From NCBI RefSeq assembly GCF_009176305.1, contig NZ_BLAJ01000003.1, positions 434,001 through 498,000 on the forward strand: a DNA stretch of 64,000 bases, read 5' to 3'. The notes beneath the pieces were generated by a model that saw only the letters and a list, made by a program, of their open reading frames with translations, had not been told where the DNA came from and made no database searches. The DNA comes from Martinezella dioscoreae (GTDB lineage: Bacteria; Pseudomonadota; Alphaproteobacteria; Rhizobiales; Rhizobiaceae). Each line of letters begins with the position of its first letter. The stretch's first letter is position 1. Positions 44,052 through 53,558 of the stretch are shown one piece after another. The position numbers and the translations under genes are program-made.

Positions 44052-44975
44052 ATGTCCTTCTTCCCAGGAAACGATCCGCAGGCGGGTGACGCCTTCGCCT
44101 GCGATGCGATCGAGAATCTGATTATCCCGCGCACCAGCGACCTCGGCGGCTTCTCCGTGCGGCGCGCGCTTCCGAGCAGCCGGCGCCGGCTGGTGGGACC
44201 GTTCATCTTCTTCGACCGCATGGGGCCAGCCATTTTGCGGCCGGGCCAAGCGCTCGATGTGCGCCCACATCCGCATATTGGCCTTTCCACCGTCACCTAC
44301 CTCTTCGACGGCGAGATCCGCCATATGGACAGCCTCGGCACGGCCAAGGTGATCCGTCCCGGCGACATCAACCTGATGACGGCCGGGCGCGGCATCGTGC
44401 ATTCCGAGCGCACGCCGGAGAACCTGCGCGACCATCCATTTTCCATGTCCGGCCTGCAGACATGGCTGGCGCTGCCCGACGACAAGGAGGAGATCGATCC
44501 CTCCTTCGCCCACACGGAAAAGGACGAGCTGCCTGTCATCGCCGATGGCGGCGTGAGCGGGCGCGTGGTGATCGGTAATTTCGAGGGCCTGGAATCGCCG
44601 GTGAAATCCTTCTCGGACACTCTCTATGTCGATCTTCAGCTGCAGCCGAACACGACGTTTCCTTTTGGGGCAGCGCATGAGGAACGGGCAGTCTATATTC
44701 TCTCCGGTTCGCTCGTCGTCGCCGGAGACCGTTTCGAGCAGGATCAGCTTCTCGTCTTCCGCCCCGGTGACGCGATAACGCTGGGGGCCGGCGAAAAAGG
44801 CTGTCATCTCATGCTTTTTGGCGGTGCAGCGCTTAATTCGAAGCGCTATATCTGGTGGAATTTCGTCTCGTCCTCGAAGGAGCGTATCGAAAAAGCCAAA
44901 GAAGAATGGCGCACGGGCCGCTTCGATATCGTGCCGGGCGACGAGGAAGAGTTCATTCCCCTGCCGGAGGGCTAA
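44052..44975 (+). CDS. pirin family protein
   Basis: This 307-residue double cupin protein is of the pirin family, with RPHPHIGLSTVTYLFDG (metal His pair) and later HSERTPENLRDHPFSMSGLQ, the two cupin metal motifs. Bacterial pirins include quercetin dioxygenases and regulators of pyruvate dehydrogenase; the role here cannot be deduced. GAAAGGAG lies before the ATG. Confidence 0.9.
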   Translation: MSFFPGNDPQAGDAFACDAIENLIIPRTSDLGGFSVRRALPSSRRRLVGPFIFFDRMGPAILRPGQALDVRPHPHIGLSTVTYLFDGEIRHMDSLGTAKVIRPGDINLMTAGRGIVHSERTPENLRDHPFSMSGLQTWLALPDDKEEIDPSFAHTEKDELPVIADGGVSGRVVIGNFEGLESPVKSFSDTLYVDLQLQPNTTFPFGAAHEERAVYILSGSLVVAGDRFEQDQLLVFRPGDAITLGAGEKGCHLMLFGGAALNSKRYIWWNFVSSSKERIEKAKEEWRTGRFDIVPGDEEEFIPLPEG

Positions 44976-45100
44976 CGGGTTCATAACATTCCCACATGTT
45001 TCTTGTTCGGGAGCACCTTGAATTCGGCGCCTTTTGTCGCAATCTGTTTTGACGTAAAGGCGGACAACCGCCCAAGAATAGCAAGAAAGAGGCATCAGCC

Positions 45101-47017
45101 TTGACACAAATGCCAGAGACGCCCCTGCTCGACCGGGTCCAATATCCCTCCGACCTGCGAAAGCTGGAGGACCGGGAACTGCCGCAGCTCGCCCGCGAAG
45201 TCCGCGACGAGATGATCGACGCGGTATCGCGCACCGGCGGACATCTCGGCGCCGGCCTCGGCGTCGTTGAATTGACCATTGCCATCCACAGCGTCTTCGA
45301 TACGCCGAACGATCGTTTGATCTTCGATGTCGGGCATCAGTGTTATCCGCACAAGATCCTGACTGGGCGTCGCGACCGCATTCGCACGCTGCGCCAGGAA
45401 AACGGTCTTTCCGGCTTCACGCGCCGGGCCGAAAGCGAGTACGATCCTTTCGGCGCAGCGCATTCCTCGACTTCCATTTCCGCCGGCCTCGGCATGGCTG
45501 TTGCCGCCGAGCTCGAAAACAGCGACCGCCGGGTGATCGCCGTCATCGGCGACGGTGCCATGTCAGCCGGCATGGCTTATGAGGCGCTGAACAATGCCGG
45601 CGCGCTCGATGCCCGGCTGATCGTCATTCTCAACGACAATGACATGTCGATTGCCCCGCCGACGGGAGCGATGAGCGCCTATCTCGCCCGCCTCGCCTCC
45701 GGCCGCACCTATATGGGCTTCCGGGATTTTGGAAAGAAACTGACCGCTTATCTCGGCAAGAAGGTCGACCGCGCCATCACGCGGGCAGTCGAACACGCAC
45801 GGGGCTATGTAACCGGCGGCACCATGTTCGAGGAGATGGGCTTCTACCATATCGGTCCGATCGACGGCCATTCCTTCGAACATCTGCTGCCCGTGCTGCG
45901 CAATGTGCGCGACAATGCACAGGGACCGGTGCTGATCCATGTCGTGACGCAGAAGGGCAAGGGCTATCCCCCAGCCGAAGCGGCTGCCGACAAATATCAC
46001 GGCGTCAACAAGTTCGACGTCATCACCGGAGCTCAGACGAAGGTGAAGCCGAATGCGCCGAGCTACACAAGCGTCTTTGCGGACGCTTTGGTGCAGGAGG
46101 CGACCCTCGACGACAAAATCGTCGGTATCACCGCCGCCATGCCGAACGGCACCGGCCTCGACAAGCTGCAGGAGTTCTTCCCCAAACGCTGTTTCGATGT
46201 CGGCATCGCCGAGCAGCATGCCGTGACTTTCGCCGCTGGCCTCGCCGCCGAAGGTTATAAGCCCTTTGCCGCCCTTTACTCCACTTTCCTGCAGCGCGCC
46301 TATGACCAGGTGGTGCATGATGTGGCCATTCAAGGGCTGCCGGTCCGTTTCCCGATCGACCGCGCCGGCTTCGTCGGTGCCGATGGCCCGACGCATGCTG
46401 GCTCCTTCGACACCGCTTTCCTCGCGACTCTGCCGGGCTTCGTCGTCATGGCCGCGGCAGACGAGGCGGAGCTGAAGCACATGGTGCGCACCGCTGCCGC
46501 CTATGATCTGGGTCCGATCTCCTTCCGCTATCCGCGCGGTGAAGGCGTCGGCGTCGATCTGCCGGAACGCGGCCAGATCCTCGAAATCGGCAAGGGTCGC
46601 GTCATCAAGCAGGGCACGAAGGTCGCCCTACTCTCCTTCGGCACGCGTCTCGCCGATAGTCTTGCAGCCGCCGAGGATCTCGATGCCGCCGGTCTTTCGA
46701 CGACAGTTGCGGACGCGCGCTTCGCCAAGCCGCTCGATCACGACCTCATCCGCCAGCTTGCCGCCCATCACGAGATGCTGATCACCATCGAGGAAGGTTC
46801 GGTCGGCGGCTTCGGCAGCCAGGTCATGCAGTTCCTTGCCAATGAGGGCCTGCTGGACAACGGCCTGAAAATCCGTTCGCTCGTCATGCCCGATATCTGG
46901 ATGGAACAGGCAAAGCCCGAAGCCATGAATGCCCGGGCCGGTCTCGACCGTGCCGGCATCGTGCAAACGGTCTTCCGCACGCTCGGCCACGGCCGCATCG
47001 TCGAAGCTGCTGGATAG
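45101..47017 (+). CDS. dxs: 1-deoxy-D-xylulose-5-phosphate synthase
   Basis: This 638-residue thiamine diphosphate enzyme makes DXP, the first step of the MEP isoprenoid pathway. It has the Dxs phrases [35 protein letters not shown] and [13 protein letters not shown] (diphosphate binding). TTG at 45101 is the favoured start because AGAGG is correctly placed; the ATG nine bases later is an alternative. IspH of the same pathway is encoded elsewhere in the window. Confidence 0.97.
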   Translation: MTQMPETPLLDRVQYPSDLRKLEDRELPQLAREVRDEMIDAVSRTGGHLGAGLGVVELTIAIHSVFDTPNDRLIFDVGHQCYPHKILTGRRDRIRTLRQENGLSGFTRRAESEYDPFGAAHSSTSISAGLGMAVAAELENSDRRVIAVIGDGAMSAGMAYEALNNAGALDARLIVILNDNDMSIAPPTGAMSAYLARLASGRTYMGFRDFGKKLTAYLGKKVDRAITRAVEHARGYVTGGTMFEEMGFYHIGPIDGHSFEHLLPVLRNVRDNAQGPVLIHVVTQKGKGYPPAEAAADKYHGVNKFDVITGAQTKVKPNAPSYTSVFADALVQEATLDDKIVGITAAMPNGTGLDKLQEFFPKRCFDVGIAEQHAVTFAAGLAAEGYKPFAALYSTFLQRAYDQVVHDVAIQGLPVRFPIDRAGFVGADGPTHAGSFDTAFLATLPGFVVMAAADEAELKHMVRTAAAYDLGPISFRYPRGEGVGVDLPERGQILEIGKGRVIKQGTKVALLSFGTRLADSLAAAEDLDAAGLSTTVADARFAKPLDHDLIRQLAAHHEMLITIEEGSVGGFGSQVMQFLANEGLLDNGLKIRSLVMPDIWMEQAKPEAMNARAGLDRAGIVQTVFRTLGHGRIVEAAG

Positions 47018-47022
47018 CTTTA

Positions 47023-47085
47023 CCTCCCCTTGTGGGCTGGGCTATCGCATACGGGCGATAGCTCTGCCATCAAAGGGAGGGTTGC
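47023..47085. repeat. hairpin repeat after dxs, related to the element at 52569
   Basis: CCTCCC ... GGGAGG frames an inner hairpin GGGCTATCGC-ATACGG-GCGATAGCT. The motif GGGCTATCGCATA is shared with the element at 52569-52780, so a common repeat family is indicated. It may also block transcription between convergent dxs and the chemoreceptor gene. Confidence 0.6.
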
Positions 47086-47089
47086 TTAA

Positions 47090-49072
47090 TCAGAATTCTT
47101 CCCAATCGTCCTGGGGTGCGGCGGCGGAAGCCGTTGCCTTACCGGCAAAGGCCTTGGCGACCGTACGCCCGAGAGCGCGGGCCGGAGACATGGCCGGCTT
47201 CGAATGCGCCGTTGCCGCGACTGGCCGTGCCGGCGTTGCCGATATGGGCCGGGCGGGCATTACCCGAGCAGGTGCAGCCTGCACGGAATTGCCGAGACGG
47301 AATTGCTGCAGCAGCTCGTTGAGTGCAGCTGCTTCGCGGGCGAGCGCATGGCTTGCCGCCGTCTGCTCCTCGACCATCGCGGCATTCTTCTGGGTGCCCT
47401 GGTCCATATTGTTGACGGCCGTGTTGATCTCCTGCAGGCCGGTCGACTGCTCGCGGGTCGCCGTCACGATCGCGCCGACATGGCGGTTGATCTCTTGCAC
47501 TTCGGATACGATCAATTCCAGCGCCTTGCCGGTCTCGCCGACCAGCGACACACCCGTATTGACCTGATCGCTCGATGTCGTGATGAGCGACTTGATTTCC
47601 TTGGCGGCATTAGCCGAACGCTGTGCAAGCTCGCGCACTTCCTGGGCGACGACGGCAAAGCCCTTGCCGGCATCTCCGGCACGTGCTGCCTCGACGCCGG
47701 CATTCAGCGCCAGAAGATTGGTCTGGAACGCGATGTCGTCGATGACGCTGATGATGTTGCTGATCTCGCCCGAGGATCTTTCAATCTGCTGCATGGCCGC
47801 GACGGCTTTGCGAACCACTTCGCCCGATCGCTCCGCACCGAGGCGGGCGCGTTCGACGAGATGGCCAACATCCTCGGCGCGCTTGGCAGAGTCACGAACG
47901 GTCGTCGTGACCTGTTCCAGTGCTGCGGCAGTCTCCTCGACAGCGGCAGCCTGCTGCTCGGTGCGATGCGCCAGATCATCGGCGGCCGCACGGATTTCGT
48001 CAGCACCTGCATTGATGGCGCGGGCATTGGAGCCGACAGACTGCAGGGCGGCCTCCAGCTTCTCGACTGCATTATTGAAATCAGCGCGAACGCTGTCGAA
48101 TTGCGGTGCAAAGCTGTTGTGAAGGCGGGTTGCGACATTACCCGACGATAGAGCCGAGAGGCCGCCGGCGAGCGCTTCCATGGCGAAGCGGATTTCGCCT
48201 TCTTCACGCGCCTTCTGCTCGTCATTCATCAGGCGCTGACGTTCGGCATCGTCACGCATGCGCTCGGTCTCGCCGGCAAGACGCAGCTTCTCGATGCCGG
48301 CCTCCTTGAAGACGAGGACGGCATCCGCCATACGGCCGATTTCGTCGCCGCGGCCGACAGCCGGGACTTCGATATCGTGCTCGCCGTTTGCCAGACGGCC
48401 CATGGCCGCCGTCATGCCGACGATCGGGCGCACGATAATGCGCGAGAGCAGCCAGGCAAGCACAGCGGCGGCTAGCGAGGCGAAGATACTGCCAAGAATG
48501 AGGGTCAGGCGAAGATCGCCATTGGCATCATCCTGCATGGCTGCGAGGCTGCTTGCCTTGGAGCGGGCAGCCTGCTTGATCTTGGCGGCAGCTTCACGGA
48601 AGCCGTCAAGCTGACCCTTGGTTTCGTTCTGGCCGATCTTGACGATCTGATCGAGCGGCATCTCGGTTTCCTTGCGCGCCTTGGCCTGTGGCTCCGCGAG
48701 CTGATGGAAATAGAGATCAGCAGCTTTCTGCATGTTGTCGATCGCCTGCAGCAGATCCGGAGAATCGGCGGCCGCCTCCTTGGCGGCTGCGATGCTCTTC
48801 AGCATCCGCTCGCGATTGTTGAAGATATCGCCGTAGGTGCTTTCGCTGCGCAGAAGCAGAAAACCGCGCAGATTGACAGCCTGTTCCAGCATCGACTGCA
48901 GGGAGTCGTCGATCAGGCTGACGAGCTGCTGCGATTTTGCCTGCTCGTCGGCGGCTCCGGCCGAGACGTCCTGCTTTGCATAGACGAAAGCGGAAACACA
49001 AGCAAAAATGGCGATCAGGGCCGTAAATGTAATGGCAAGCTTGCCATTCAAAGAGAGTTTTTTCGCAAACAT
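47090..49072 (-). CDS. methyl-accepting chemotaxis protein with C-terminal pentapeptide
   Basis: This 660-residue chemoreceptor has two membrane helices (about 11-32 and 190-211), a periplasmic ligand domain, HAMP, a second HAMP-like segment ([19 protein letters not shown]), and a signalling hairpin ([20 protein letters not shown]). It ends DDWEEF, matching the xWxxF pentapeptide that tethers CheR and CheB, so it is likely an adaptation-competent receptor. AGGAGG lies upstream of the ATG at 49072; a frame to 49240 adds non-family sequence. The ligand is unknown. Confidence 0.92.
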   Translation of the reverse strand: MFAKKLSLNGKLAITFTALIAIFACVSAFVYAKQDVSAGAADEQAKSQQLVSLIDDSLQSMLEQAVNLRGFLLLRSESTYGDIFNNRERMLKSIAAAKEAAADSPDLLQAIDNMQKAADLYFHQLAEPQAKARKETEMPLDQIVKIGQNETKGQLDGFREAAAKIKQAARSKASSLAAMQDDANGDLRLTLILGSIFASLAAAVLAWLLSRIIVRPIVGMTAAMGRLANGEHDIEVPAVGRGDEIGRMADAVLVFKEAGIEKLRLAGETERMRDDAERQRLMNDEQKAREEGEIRFAMEALAGGLSALSSGNVATRLHNSFAPQFDSVRADFNNAVEKLEAALQSVGSNARAINAGADEIRAAADDLAHRTEQQAAAVEETAAALEQVTTTVRDSAKRAEDVGHLVERARLGAERSGEVVRKAVAAMQQIERSSGEISNIISVIDDIAFQTNLLALNAGVEAARAGDAGKGFAVVAQEVRELAQRSANAAKEIKSLITTSSDQVNTGVSLVGETGKALELIVSEVQEINRHVGAIVTATREQSTGLQEINTAVNNMDQGTQKNAAMVEEQTAASHALAREAAALNELLQQFRLGNSVQAAPARVMPARPISATPARPVAATAHSKPAMSPARALGRTVAKAFAGKATASAAAPQDDWEEF

Positions 49073-49296
49073 GAGCGAGCGCCTCCTGAGCGCCGGTCCT
49101 AGCGAGCATCGTCCGGCCGTCATTGGGAGGGAGTACGGCCGATGCTCGAAGAATTCAGGGAGGGCATGATTGGGACGCAGACGCGTGAAGCCTTCATGGC
49201 AGGCGGTGATCTGGAAGCGGATCACCGCAATCCTCGGCATGAGTAGAGGTTTCGGCTTTAAATTTATTTAATTTGCGCGGACTGCTCAGCTTAGCG

Positions 49297-50304
49297 CTAG
49301 TTCACCGCCGCCGCGGCCAGGATCAGGATTTCCAGATCGTGCTCCGGGTAAAAATCCTGCGCTGTCATCTGGAACGTCGTCGCGCCGATCTTCTTCACAT
49401 TCGTACCGCAAAAGCTGATGTAGTTCTCGGGACTGCCCTTATCGACTGTCAGCTCGAAATGCTTGATCGGGCCGGACCAGTTGGCACCTGTCGTCAGCAC
49501 ATAGGAGATCCAGCTTTCGGTATAGCCGCGACCACCCTTGTCGGCCGCTGCGGCAAGCTTGACGGCCGTCTTCAGAAAGGCCTCATCGAGGCAATATTTG
49601 GCGCGATAGTTCTGCAGCTGCTGCTTCTGGTAATCTTCGTCGCCGGCAAAGGTGATGGCGACGGTTCCGCCGACGCTCGGCTTGTAGCGATGCTCCACGG
49701 CGATCCTGGCCTTGGCCGGAAACTTGGTGCGCCACCAATAGGTCGTGTGCAGCGTCCACATCGGCGTCGGATGATGTTTCATGCCCTGGCCGTCGGCGTC
49801 GTATTCATCATCGGCGATCAGTCCGCGGGCTGTCCAATCCTCGAGCACATCGACGGGCAATTTAGCGACAGCATCCGTCGCCGCCTTGCTGAGCGGCAGC
49901 AGCGGCACGCCGTGAGCCTTCAGTTCGTCGGTCATGTCGACTCCGGCAACCGATACGCGCTGCTGCAGGATCGGCGTGATGGCCTTGCCGCCCTGTGTGA
50001 CGGTGAAGCCGAGGAAATTGTCGGAATCGACATTTCCGGCATCAACCATGCTGTCGATGTCGCCCTTGATATCGGGCATCGGAAAGGCGACGACGCTTTC
50101 GACGTCCTTATCGGACATGTTTTCAAAGACGTAATCGACACGGACCTGTTCTGGCGAAATGAACAACTTTTCCTGATCCATGCTGATATCGCCGGTGCGG
50201 ACATAGGCGAGACCGCCCGTCTTCAGCTCGGCCATCGTGTCGTTCGCCATAGCCGGAGCCGCTGACATCGCCATCAGCGCAGCATAGCCACCAATCTTCC
50301 ACAT
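49297..50304 (-). CDS. DUF4424 exported protein
   Basis: This 335-residue exported protein has a signal peptide cleaved near AMAND and the DUF4424 domain: MAELKTGGLAYVRTGDISMD, DYVFENMSDKDVESVVAFPMPD, later RYKPSVGGT. It is periplasmic with unknown function; the family is found mainly in proteobacteria. A single gene, with no clear operon partner. Confidence 0.83.
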   Translation of the reverse strand: MWKIGGYAALMAMSAAPAMANDTMAELKTGGLAYVRTGDISMDQEKLFISPEQVRVDYVFENMSDKDVESVVAFPMPDIKGDIDSMVDAGNVDSDNFLGFTVTQGGKAITPILQQRVSVAGVDMTDELKAHGVPLLPLSKAATDAVAKLPVDVLEDWTARGLIADDEYDADGQGMKHHPTPMWTLHTTYWWRTKFPAKARIAVEHRYKPSVGGTVAITFAGDEDYQKQQLQNYRAKYCLDEAFLKTAVKLAAAADKGGRGYTESWISYVLTTGANWSGPIKHFELTVDKGSPENYISFCGTNVKKIGATTFQMTAQDFYPEHDLEILILAAAAVN

Positions 50305-50416
50305 GATGCCCCTCGCCCATTGATCGCGGCGATTATGGCTGGCCGCTATCCGACGTCAACGCCGATTACAGCATAAAAGGCTTGCAACATAATGCATTGC
50401 CCGGCATGGACAGCCC

Positions 50417-51157
50417 ATGTCCGAACCGCAACGCCTCGATCAGCTTCTTGTCATCCTTTCGCTCTTCGCCAGCCGCTCGCGCGCTCGCGATGCGATCCAA
50501 CGCGGCACGGTCACCGTGAACGGCAAGATCGTGACGAAGCCGGGGGCACTTTTTTCCGAAAATGCCAAGATCAGCATCGACGATCCGGCGCAGGATTATG
50601 TTTCCCGCGCCGCGTTGAAGCTGGTGGCGGCACTCGACCATTTCGGCCTCGATCCGAAGGGACAACATTGTCTCGATGTCGGCGCATCGACAGGCGGCTT
50701 TACCGAAGTGCTGCTTCAGCGCGGCGCTACCCATGTCACGGCAATCGATGTCGGCCACGACCAGATGCATCCGCGCATAGCGGACGATCCACGCGTCACC
50801 AATATCGAGGGGCTCAACGCGCGCAACCTGACGGCAGAAGATATCGGCGAACCTTTCACCTTCGTCGTTTCCGATGTCTCCTTCATTTCGCTGAAGCTAG
50901 CTCTCGCGCCGGTGCTCGCGCTCGCCGAACCCGGCGCGCGGGCGGCGCTGCTGGTCAAGCCGCAATTCGAGGCGGGCCGCGATGCGATCGGCAAGGCCGG
51001 GCTTTTGAAGGACCCCTCCTCCGCTCCGGCTGTGGCCGCCGAACTCGAGCGCTGGTTCACCGAAGACATGGGTTGGCAAAGCCTCGGCCTCATCGCCTCG
51101 CCGATCGCTGGCGGCGACGGCAATCAGGAATTTCTTCTCGCAGGGATCAAGCCATGA
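50417..51157 (+). CDS. tlyA: TlyA family rRNA 2'-O-methyltransferase/hemolysin
   Basis: This 246-residue protein has an N-terminal S4 RNA-binding domain (RLDQLLVILSLFASRSRARD) and an FtsJ-type methyltransferase domain with the SAM site CLDVGASTGGFTEVLLQRGA. The TlyA family methylates 16S/23S rRNA in actinobacteria (capreomycin sensitivity) and is often called hemolysin. Its TGA overlaps the ATG of the next RNA methyltransferase gene, which argues for a joint function in rRNA modification. Confidence 0.92.
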   Translation: MSEPQRLDQLLVILSLFASRSRARDAIQRGTVTVNGKIVTKPGALFSENAKISIDDPAQDYVSRAALKLVAALDHFGLDPKGQHCLDVGASTGGFTEVLLQRGATHVTAIDVGHDQMHPRIADDPRVTNIEGLNARNLTAEDIGEPFTFVVSDVSFISLKLALAPVLALAEPGARAALLVKPQFEAGRDAIGKAGLLKDPSSAPAVAAELERWFTEDMGWQSLGLIASPIAGGDGNQEFLLAGIKP

Positions 51158-52404
51158 GCACCGAAACCATTACCATTCAAAAGCTCGGCGCCCAGGGCGA
51201 CGGCATCGCGCAGGGCACCGATGGCCCGATCTACGTGCCCTTCACCCTACCGGGCGAAAACGTCGCCATCGCGCGGGTGAAAAGCCAAGGCACGTTGATG
51301 TCGATTACGACGGCCTCACCGGATCGCCAGGAGCCGCACTGTCGGCATTTCGGCCCACATGGCGTCAACGGCGCCTGCGGCGGCTGCACCCTGCAACATT
51401 ATGCCGATGCGCCCTATCGCGCCTTCAAGCGTCAGCTCGTGGTCGATGCCCTGCGCTCCAAGGGCCTCACGCCCGAAGTGGACGATATCGTCGCCGCGCA
51501 TCCGGGCGAGCGCCGCAGGGTCGTCTTCGCCGCGCGCAAGACTGAAAAGGATATGCTGATCGGCTTCAATCAGGCCGAAAGCCACCACATCGTCGCCATA
51601 GAGGAATGTCCCATCGCCTCGGCCGGCATCATGGCCAGGCTGCCCGCCATCAAGACGATTGCAGCGGCAATCGCCATCAATGCCGAAGCCTTCCGCATCT
51701 CCGTATTGGAGACGCAGACGGGCCTCGACCTTGCCGTCGACGGCATCAAGTCTCTTTCGGACAAGCAGCGCCGTAGCACGATCGAAACGGTGCTGTCGCT
51801 TCGCGGCATCGCCCGCGTCTCGCTAAACGGCGAGATCCTAGTGGAGCCGGTAAAGCCGATGATCGATTTCGGCGGCGTTCAGGTTGCGCCGCCGCCCGGT
51901 GCCTTCACACAGGCGACCAAGCAGGCCGAGGACGCCATGGCGGAGCTGGTTGCAATCCACGTCGGCAAGGCCAAGCGTATCGCCGATCTCTTCGCCGGCA
52001 GCGGCACATTCTCGCTTCGCCTGGCGCGGATCGGGCGGGTGCATGCGGTCGAAGGTGAGGCCAAGCCGCTTGCCGCTTTGGATCATGCCGCCCGCAACAC
52101 GCAGGGACTGAAGCCAGTCATCGTGGAACGCCGCGATCTTTTCCGCCGGCCCTTGATGGCGCAGGAATTGAAGGTCTACGATGCCGTTGTCTTCGACCCG
52201 CCGCGCGCCGGCGCGGAATTCCAGAGCAAGGAACTGGCGCGCTCCCAGGTCAAGAAGATCGTTGCCGTCTCCTGCAATCCGCTGACCCTCGCCCGCGATC
52301 TCGCTATCCTGGTCGAGGGCGGCTACCGCATTACGCGGGTGACGCCGATCGACCAGTTCCTGTGGACCTCGCATGTCGAAGTCGTTGCGGCGCTGGAGAA
52401 GTAG
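51154..52404 (+). CDS. 23S rRNA/tRNA m5U methyltransferase (RlmD/TrmA-like)
   Basis: This 416-residue protein has an N-terminal TRAM-like domain, four cysteines that fit a 4Fe-4S cluster (HCRHFG ... ACGGCTLQHY, ECPIAS), and a C-terminal methyltransferase domain (DLFAGSGTFSLRLAR, VVFDPPRAG, catalytic SCNP). It should make 5-methyluridine in rRNA or tRNA. Its ATG overlaps the tlyA stop. Which RNA site it modifies cannot be told from sequence. Confidence 0.92.
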   Translation: MSTETITIQKLGAQGDGIAQGTDGPIYVPFTLPGENVAIARVKSQGTLMSITTASPDRQEPHCRHFGPHGVNGACGGCTLQHYADAPYRAFKRQLVVDALRSKGLTPEVDDIVAAHPGERRRVVFAARKTEKDMLIGFNQAESHHIVAIEECPIASAGIMARLPAIKTIAAAIAINAEAFRISVLETQTGLDLAVDGIKSLSDKQRRSTIETVLSLRGIARVSLNGEILVEPVKPMIDFGGVQVAPPPGAFTQATKQAEDAMAELVAIHVGKAKRIADLFAGSGTFSLRLARIGRVHAVEGEAKPLAALDHAARNTQGLKPVIVERRDLFRRPLMAQELKVYDAVVFDPPRAGAEFQSKELARSQVKKIVAVSCNPLTLARDLAILVEGGYRITRVTPIDQFLWTSHVEVVAALEK

Positions 52405-52430
52405 CTCTCTTCGCCAGAAGTTTGGTGGTC

Positions 52431-52567
52431 GGCCCTCGTGGTTCGAGGCTACGCCCTCTGGGCTTCGCACCTCACCATGAGGGCGGAGTCGCTCACGATC
52501 GAGATGCGCCAGAGATTAGCCTTCATGCTGAGGAGGCCCGAAGGGCCGTCTCGAAGCACGAGGGCGG
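52431..52567. repeat. pair of inverted imperfect repeats, left part of the gap
   Basis: The stretch 52431-52485 (GGCCCTCGTGGTTCGAGGCT ... CACCATGAGGG) is echoed in reverse orientation by 52520-52567 (CCTTCATGCTGAGG ... GAAGCACGAGGGCG). The arms are imperfect but long, about 50 bases. It lies between the RNA methyltransferase and the repeat element at 52569, so this whole gap is built from repeats. Confidence 0.65.
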
Positions 52568-52568
52568 G

Positions 52569-52780
52569 CAGGGCTATCGCATATGGAGGCGGATGAGCAC
52601 CATAAACTCCTTCTCCCCTTGGGGAGAAGGTGGCCCGAAGGGTCGGATGAGGGGGTTATCGATTTGAATTCATGGATTTTTGTGGTCTTGGCGGGCACCC
52701 CCTCATCCGCCTGGCGGCACCTTCTCCCCGCTGGGGAGAAGGGGGACAGCGGCGATCTCCGCTCATATGCGATAGCCCTG
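52569..52780. repeat. 212-bp palindromic intergenic element with perfect 17-bp inverted ends
   Basis: The element begins CAGGGCTATCGCATATG and ends with its exact reverse complement. Inside are two copies of a hairpin, CCTTCTCCCC-TT-GGGGAGAAGG (52609-52630) and CCTTCTCCCC-GCT-GGGGAGAAGG (52720-52742). These are extended by arms reading GGATGAGGGGG and CCCCCTCATCC, so the two units are inverted to each other. The GGGGAGAAGG..GGATGAGGGGG sequence is a type of REP/RIME element known from rhizobia. No coding frame is visible. Confidence 0.85.
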
Positions 52781-52796
52781 CGAGGGCGGGTGAGCT

Positions 52797-53549
52797 TCAC
52801 CGCTTCATGAAGGCTTCGAAAGCCGCGCGGGCCTCGGCGCTTTTCAGCTGGGCGGCGAAATGTTCGGCTTCATCCTGGATGCGGTCGAGGACGGCATCGG
52901 TTGGGCCTCGCATCAAGTCACGCGCAATCCGCAGAGCCTCGGGCGGCTTGGCGGCGAGTTTTGCAGCCAGCGACAGCGTTTCGGTCTCCACCGTTTCCGG
53001 TGACGCCATCTTCCAGATCAGGCCCGCCTCCTTCGCTTCGGAAGCGGAGAATCCTTCGCCGAGAGCAAGCAAGGCGAAAGCACGCTGATGTCCCATCACG
53101 CGCGGAGCAAGCAGGCTTGAAGCCGCTTCCGGAACCAGCGCAAGATCGACGAAGGGTGTCTTGAACAGGCTGCGATCCGAAGCAATTGTTAAATCGCAAT
53201 GCAGATGGATCGTGGTGCCAATACCAATCGCCAGACCATCGACACCAGAGACGACGGGCTTCTTTGTGCTCGCCAGTGCAACGAGAAAATCAATGACTTC
53301 GCGCCCCATATTGCCGCTCATGGCGAAGGCAAGGAAATCCGCCAGATCGTTGCCGGCGGAAAAACAGCCTTCCGTGCCAAGAAAGACGTGGACGCGGATG
53401 TCCGGCGCAGCTTCCGCTGCCTTGAGCGCATCGGTCATGGCCTGATACATGGCGCGCGTGATGGCATTCTTCTTTTCCGGCCGGTTGAAGCGGATGATCT
53501 GGACCTGCGGCGCAGTCTCGGGGCGTTCGATCAGGATGTGGTCGGTCAT
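52797..53549 (-). CDS. enoyl-CoA hydratase/isomerase (crotonase) family protein
   Basis: This 250-residue crotonase has the oxyanion-hole segments CFSAGNDLADFLAF and GLAIGIGTTIHLHCDLTIAS. In classic hydratases the two glutamates lie where this protein has VDLALVPEAASS; the second is present. It is 9 bases downstream of an acyl-CoA dehydrogenase gene and surely cotranscribed. An oxidation pathway for an acyl-CoA is implied; the substrate is not identifiable. Confidence 0.9.
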   Translation of the reverse strand: MTDHILIERPETAPQVQIIRFNRPEKKNAITRAMYQAMTDALKAAEAAPDIRVHVFLGTEGCFSAGNDLADFLAFAMSGNMGREVIDFLVALASTKKPVVSGVDGLAIGIGTTIHLHCDLTIASDRSLFKTPFVDLALVPEAASSLLAPRVMGHQRAFALLALGEGFSASEAKEAGLIWKMASPETVETETLSLAAKLAAKPPEALRIARDLMRGPTDAVLDRIQDEAEHFAAQLKSAEARAAFEAFMKR

Positions 53550-53558
53550 GGCTTTTCC

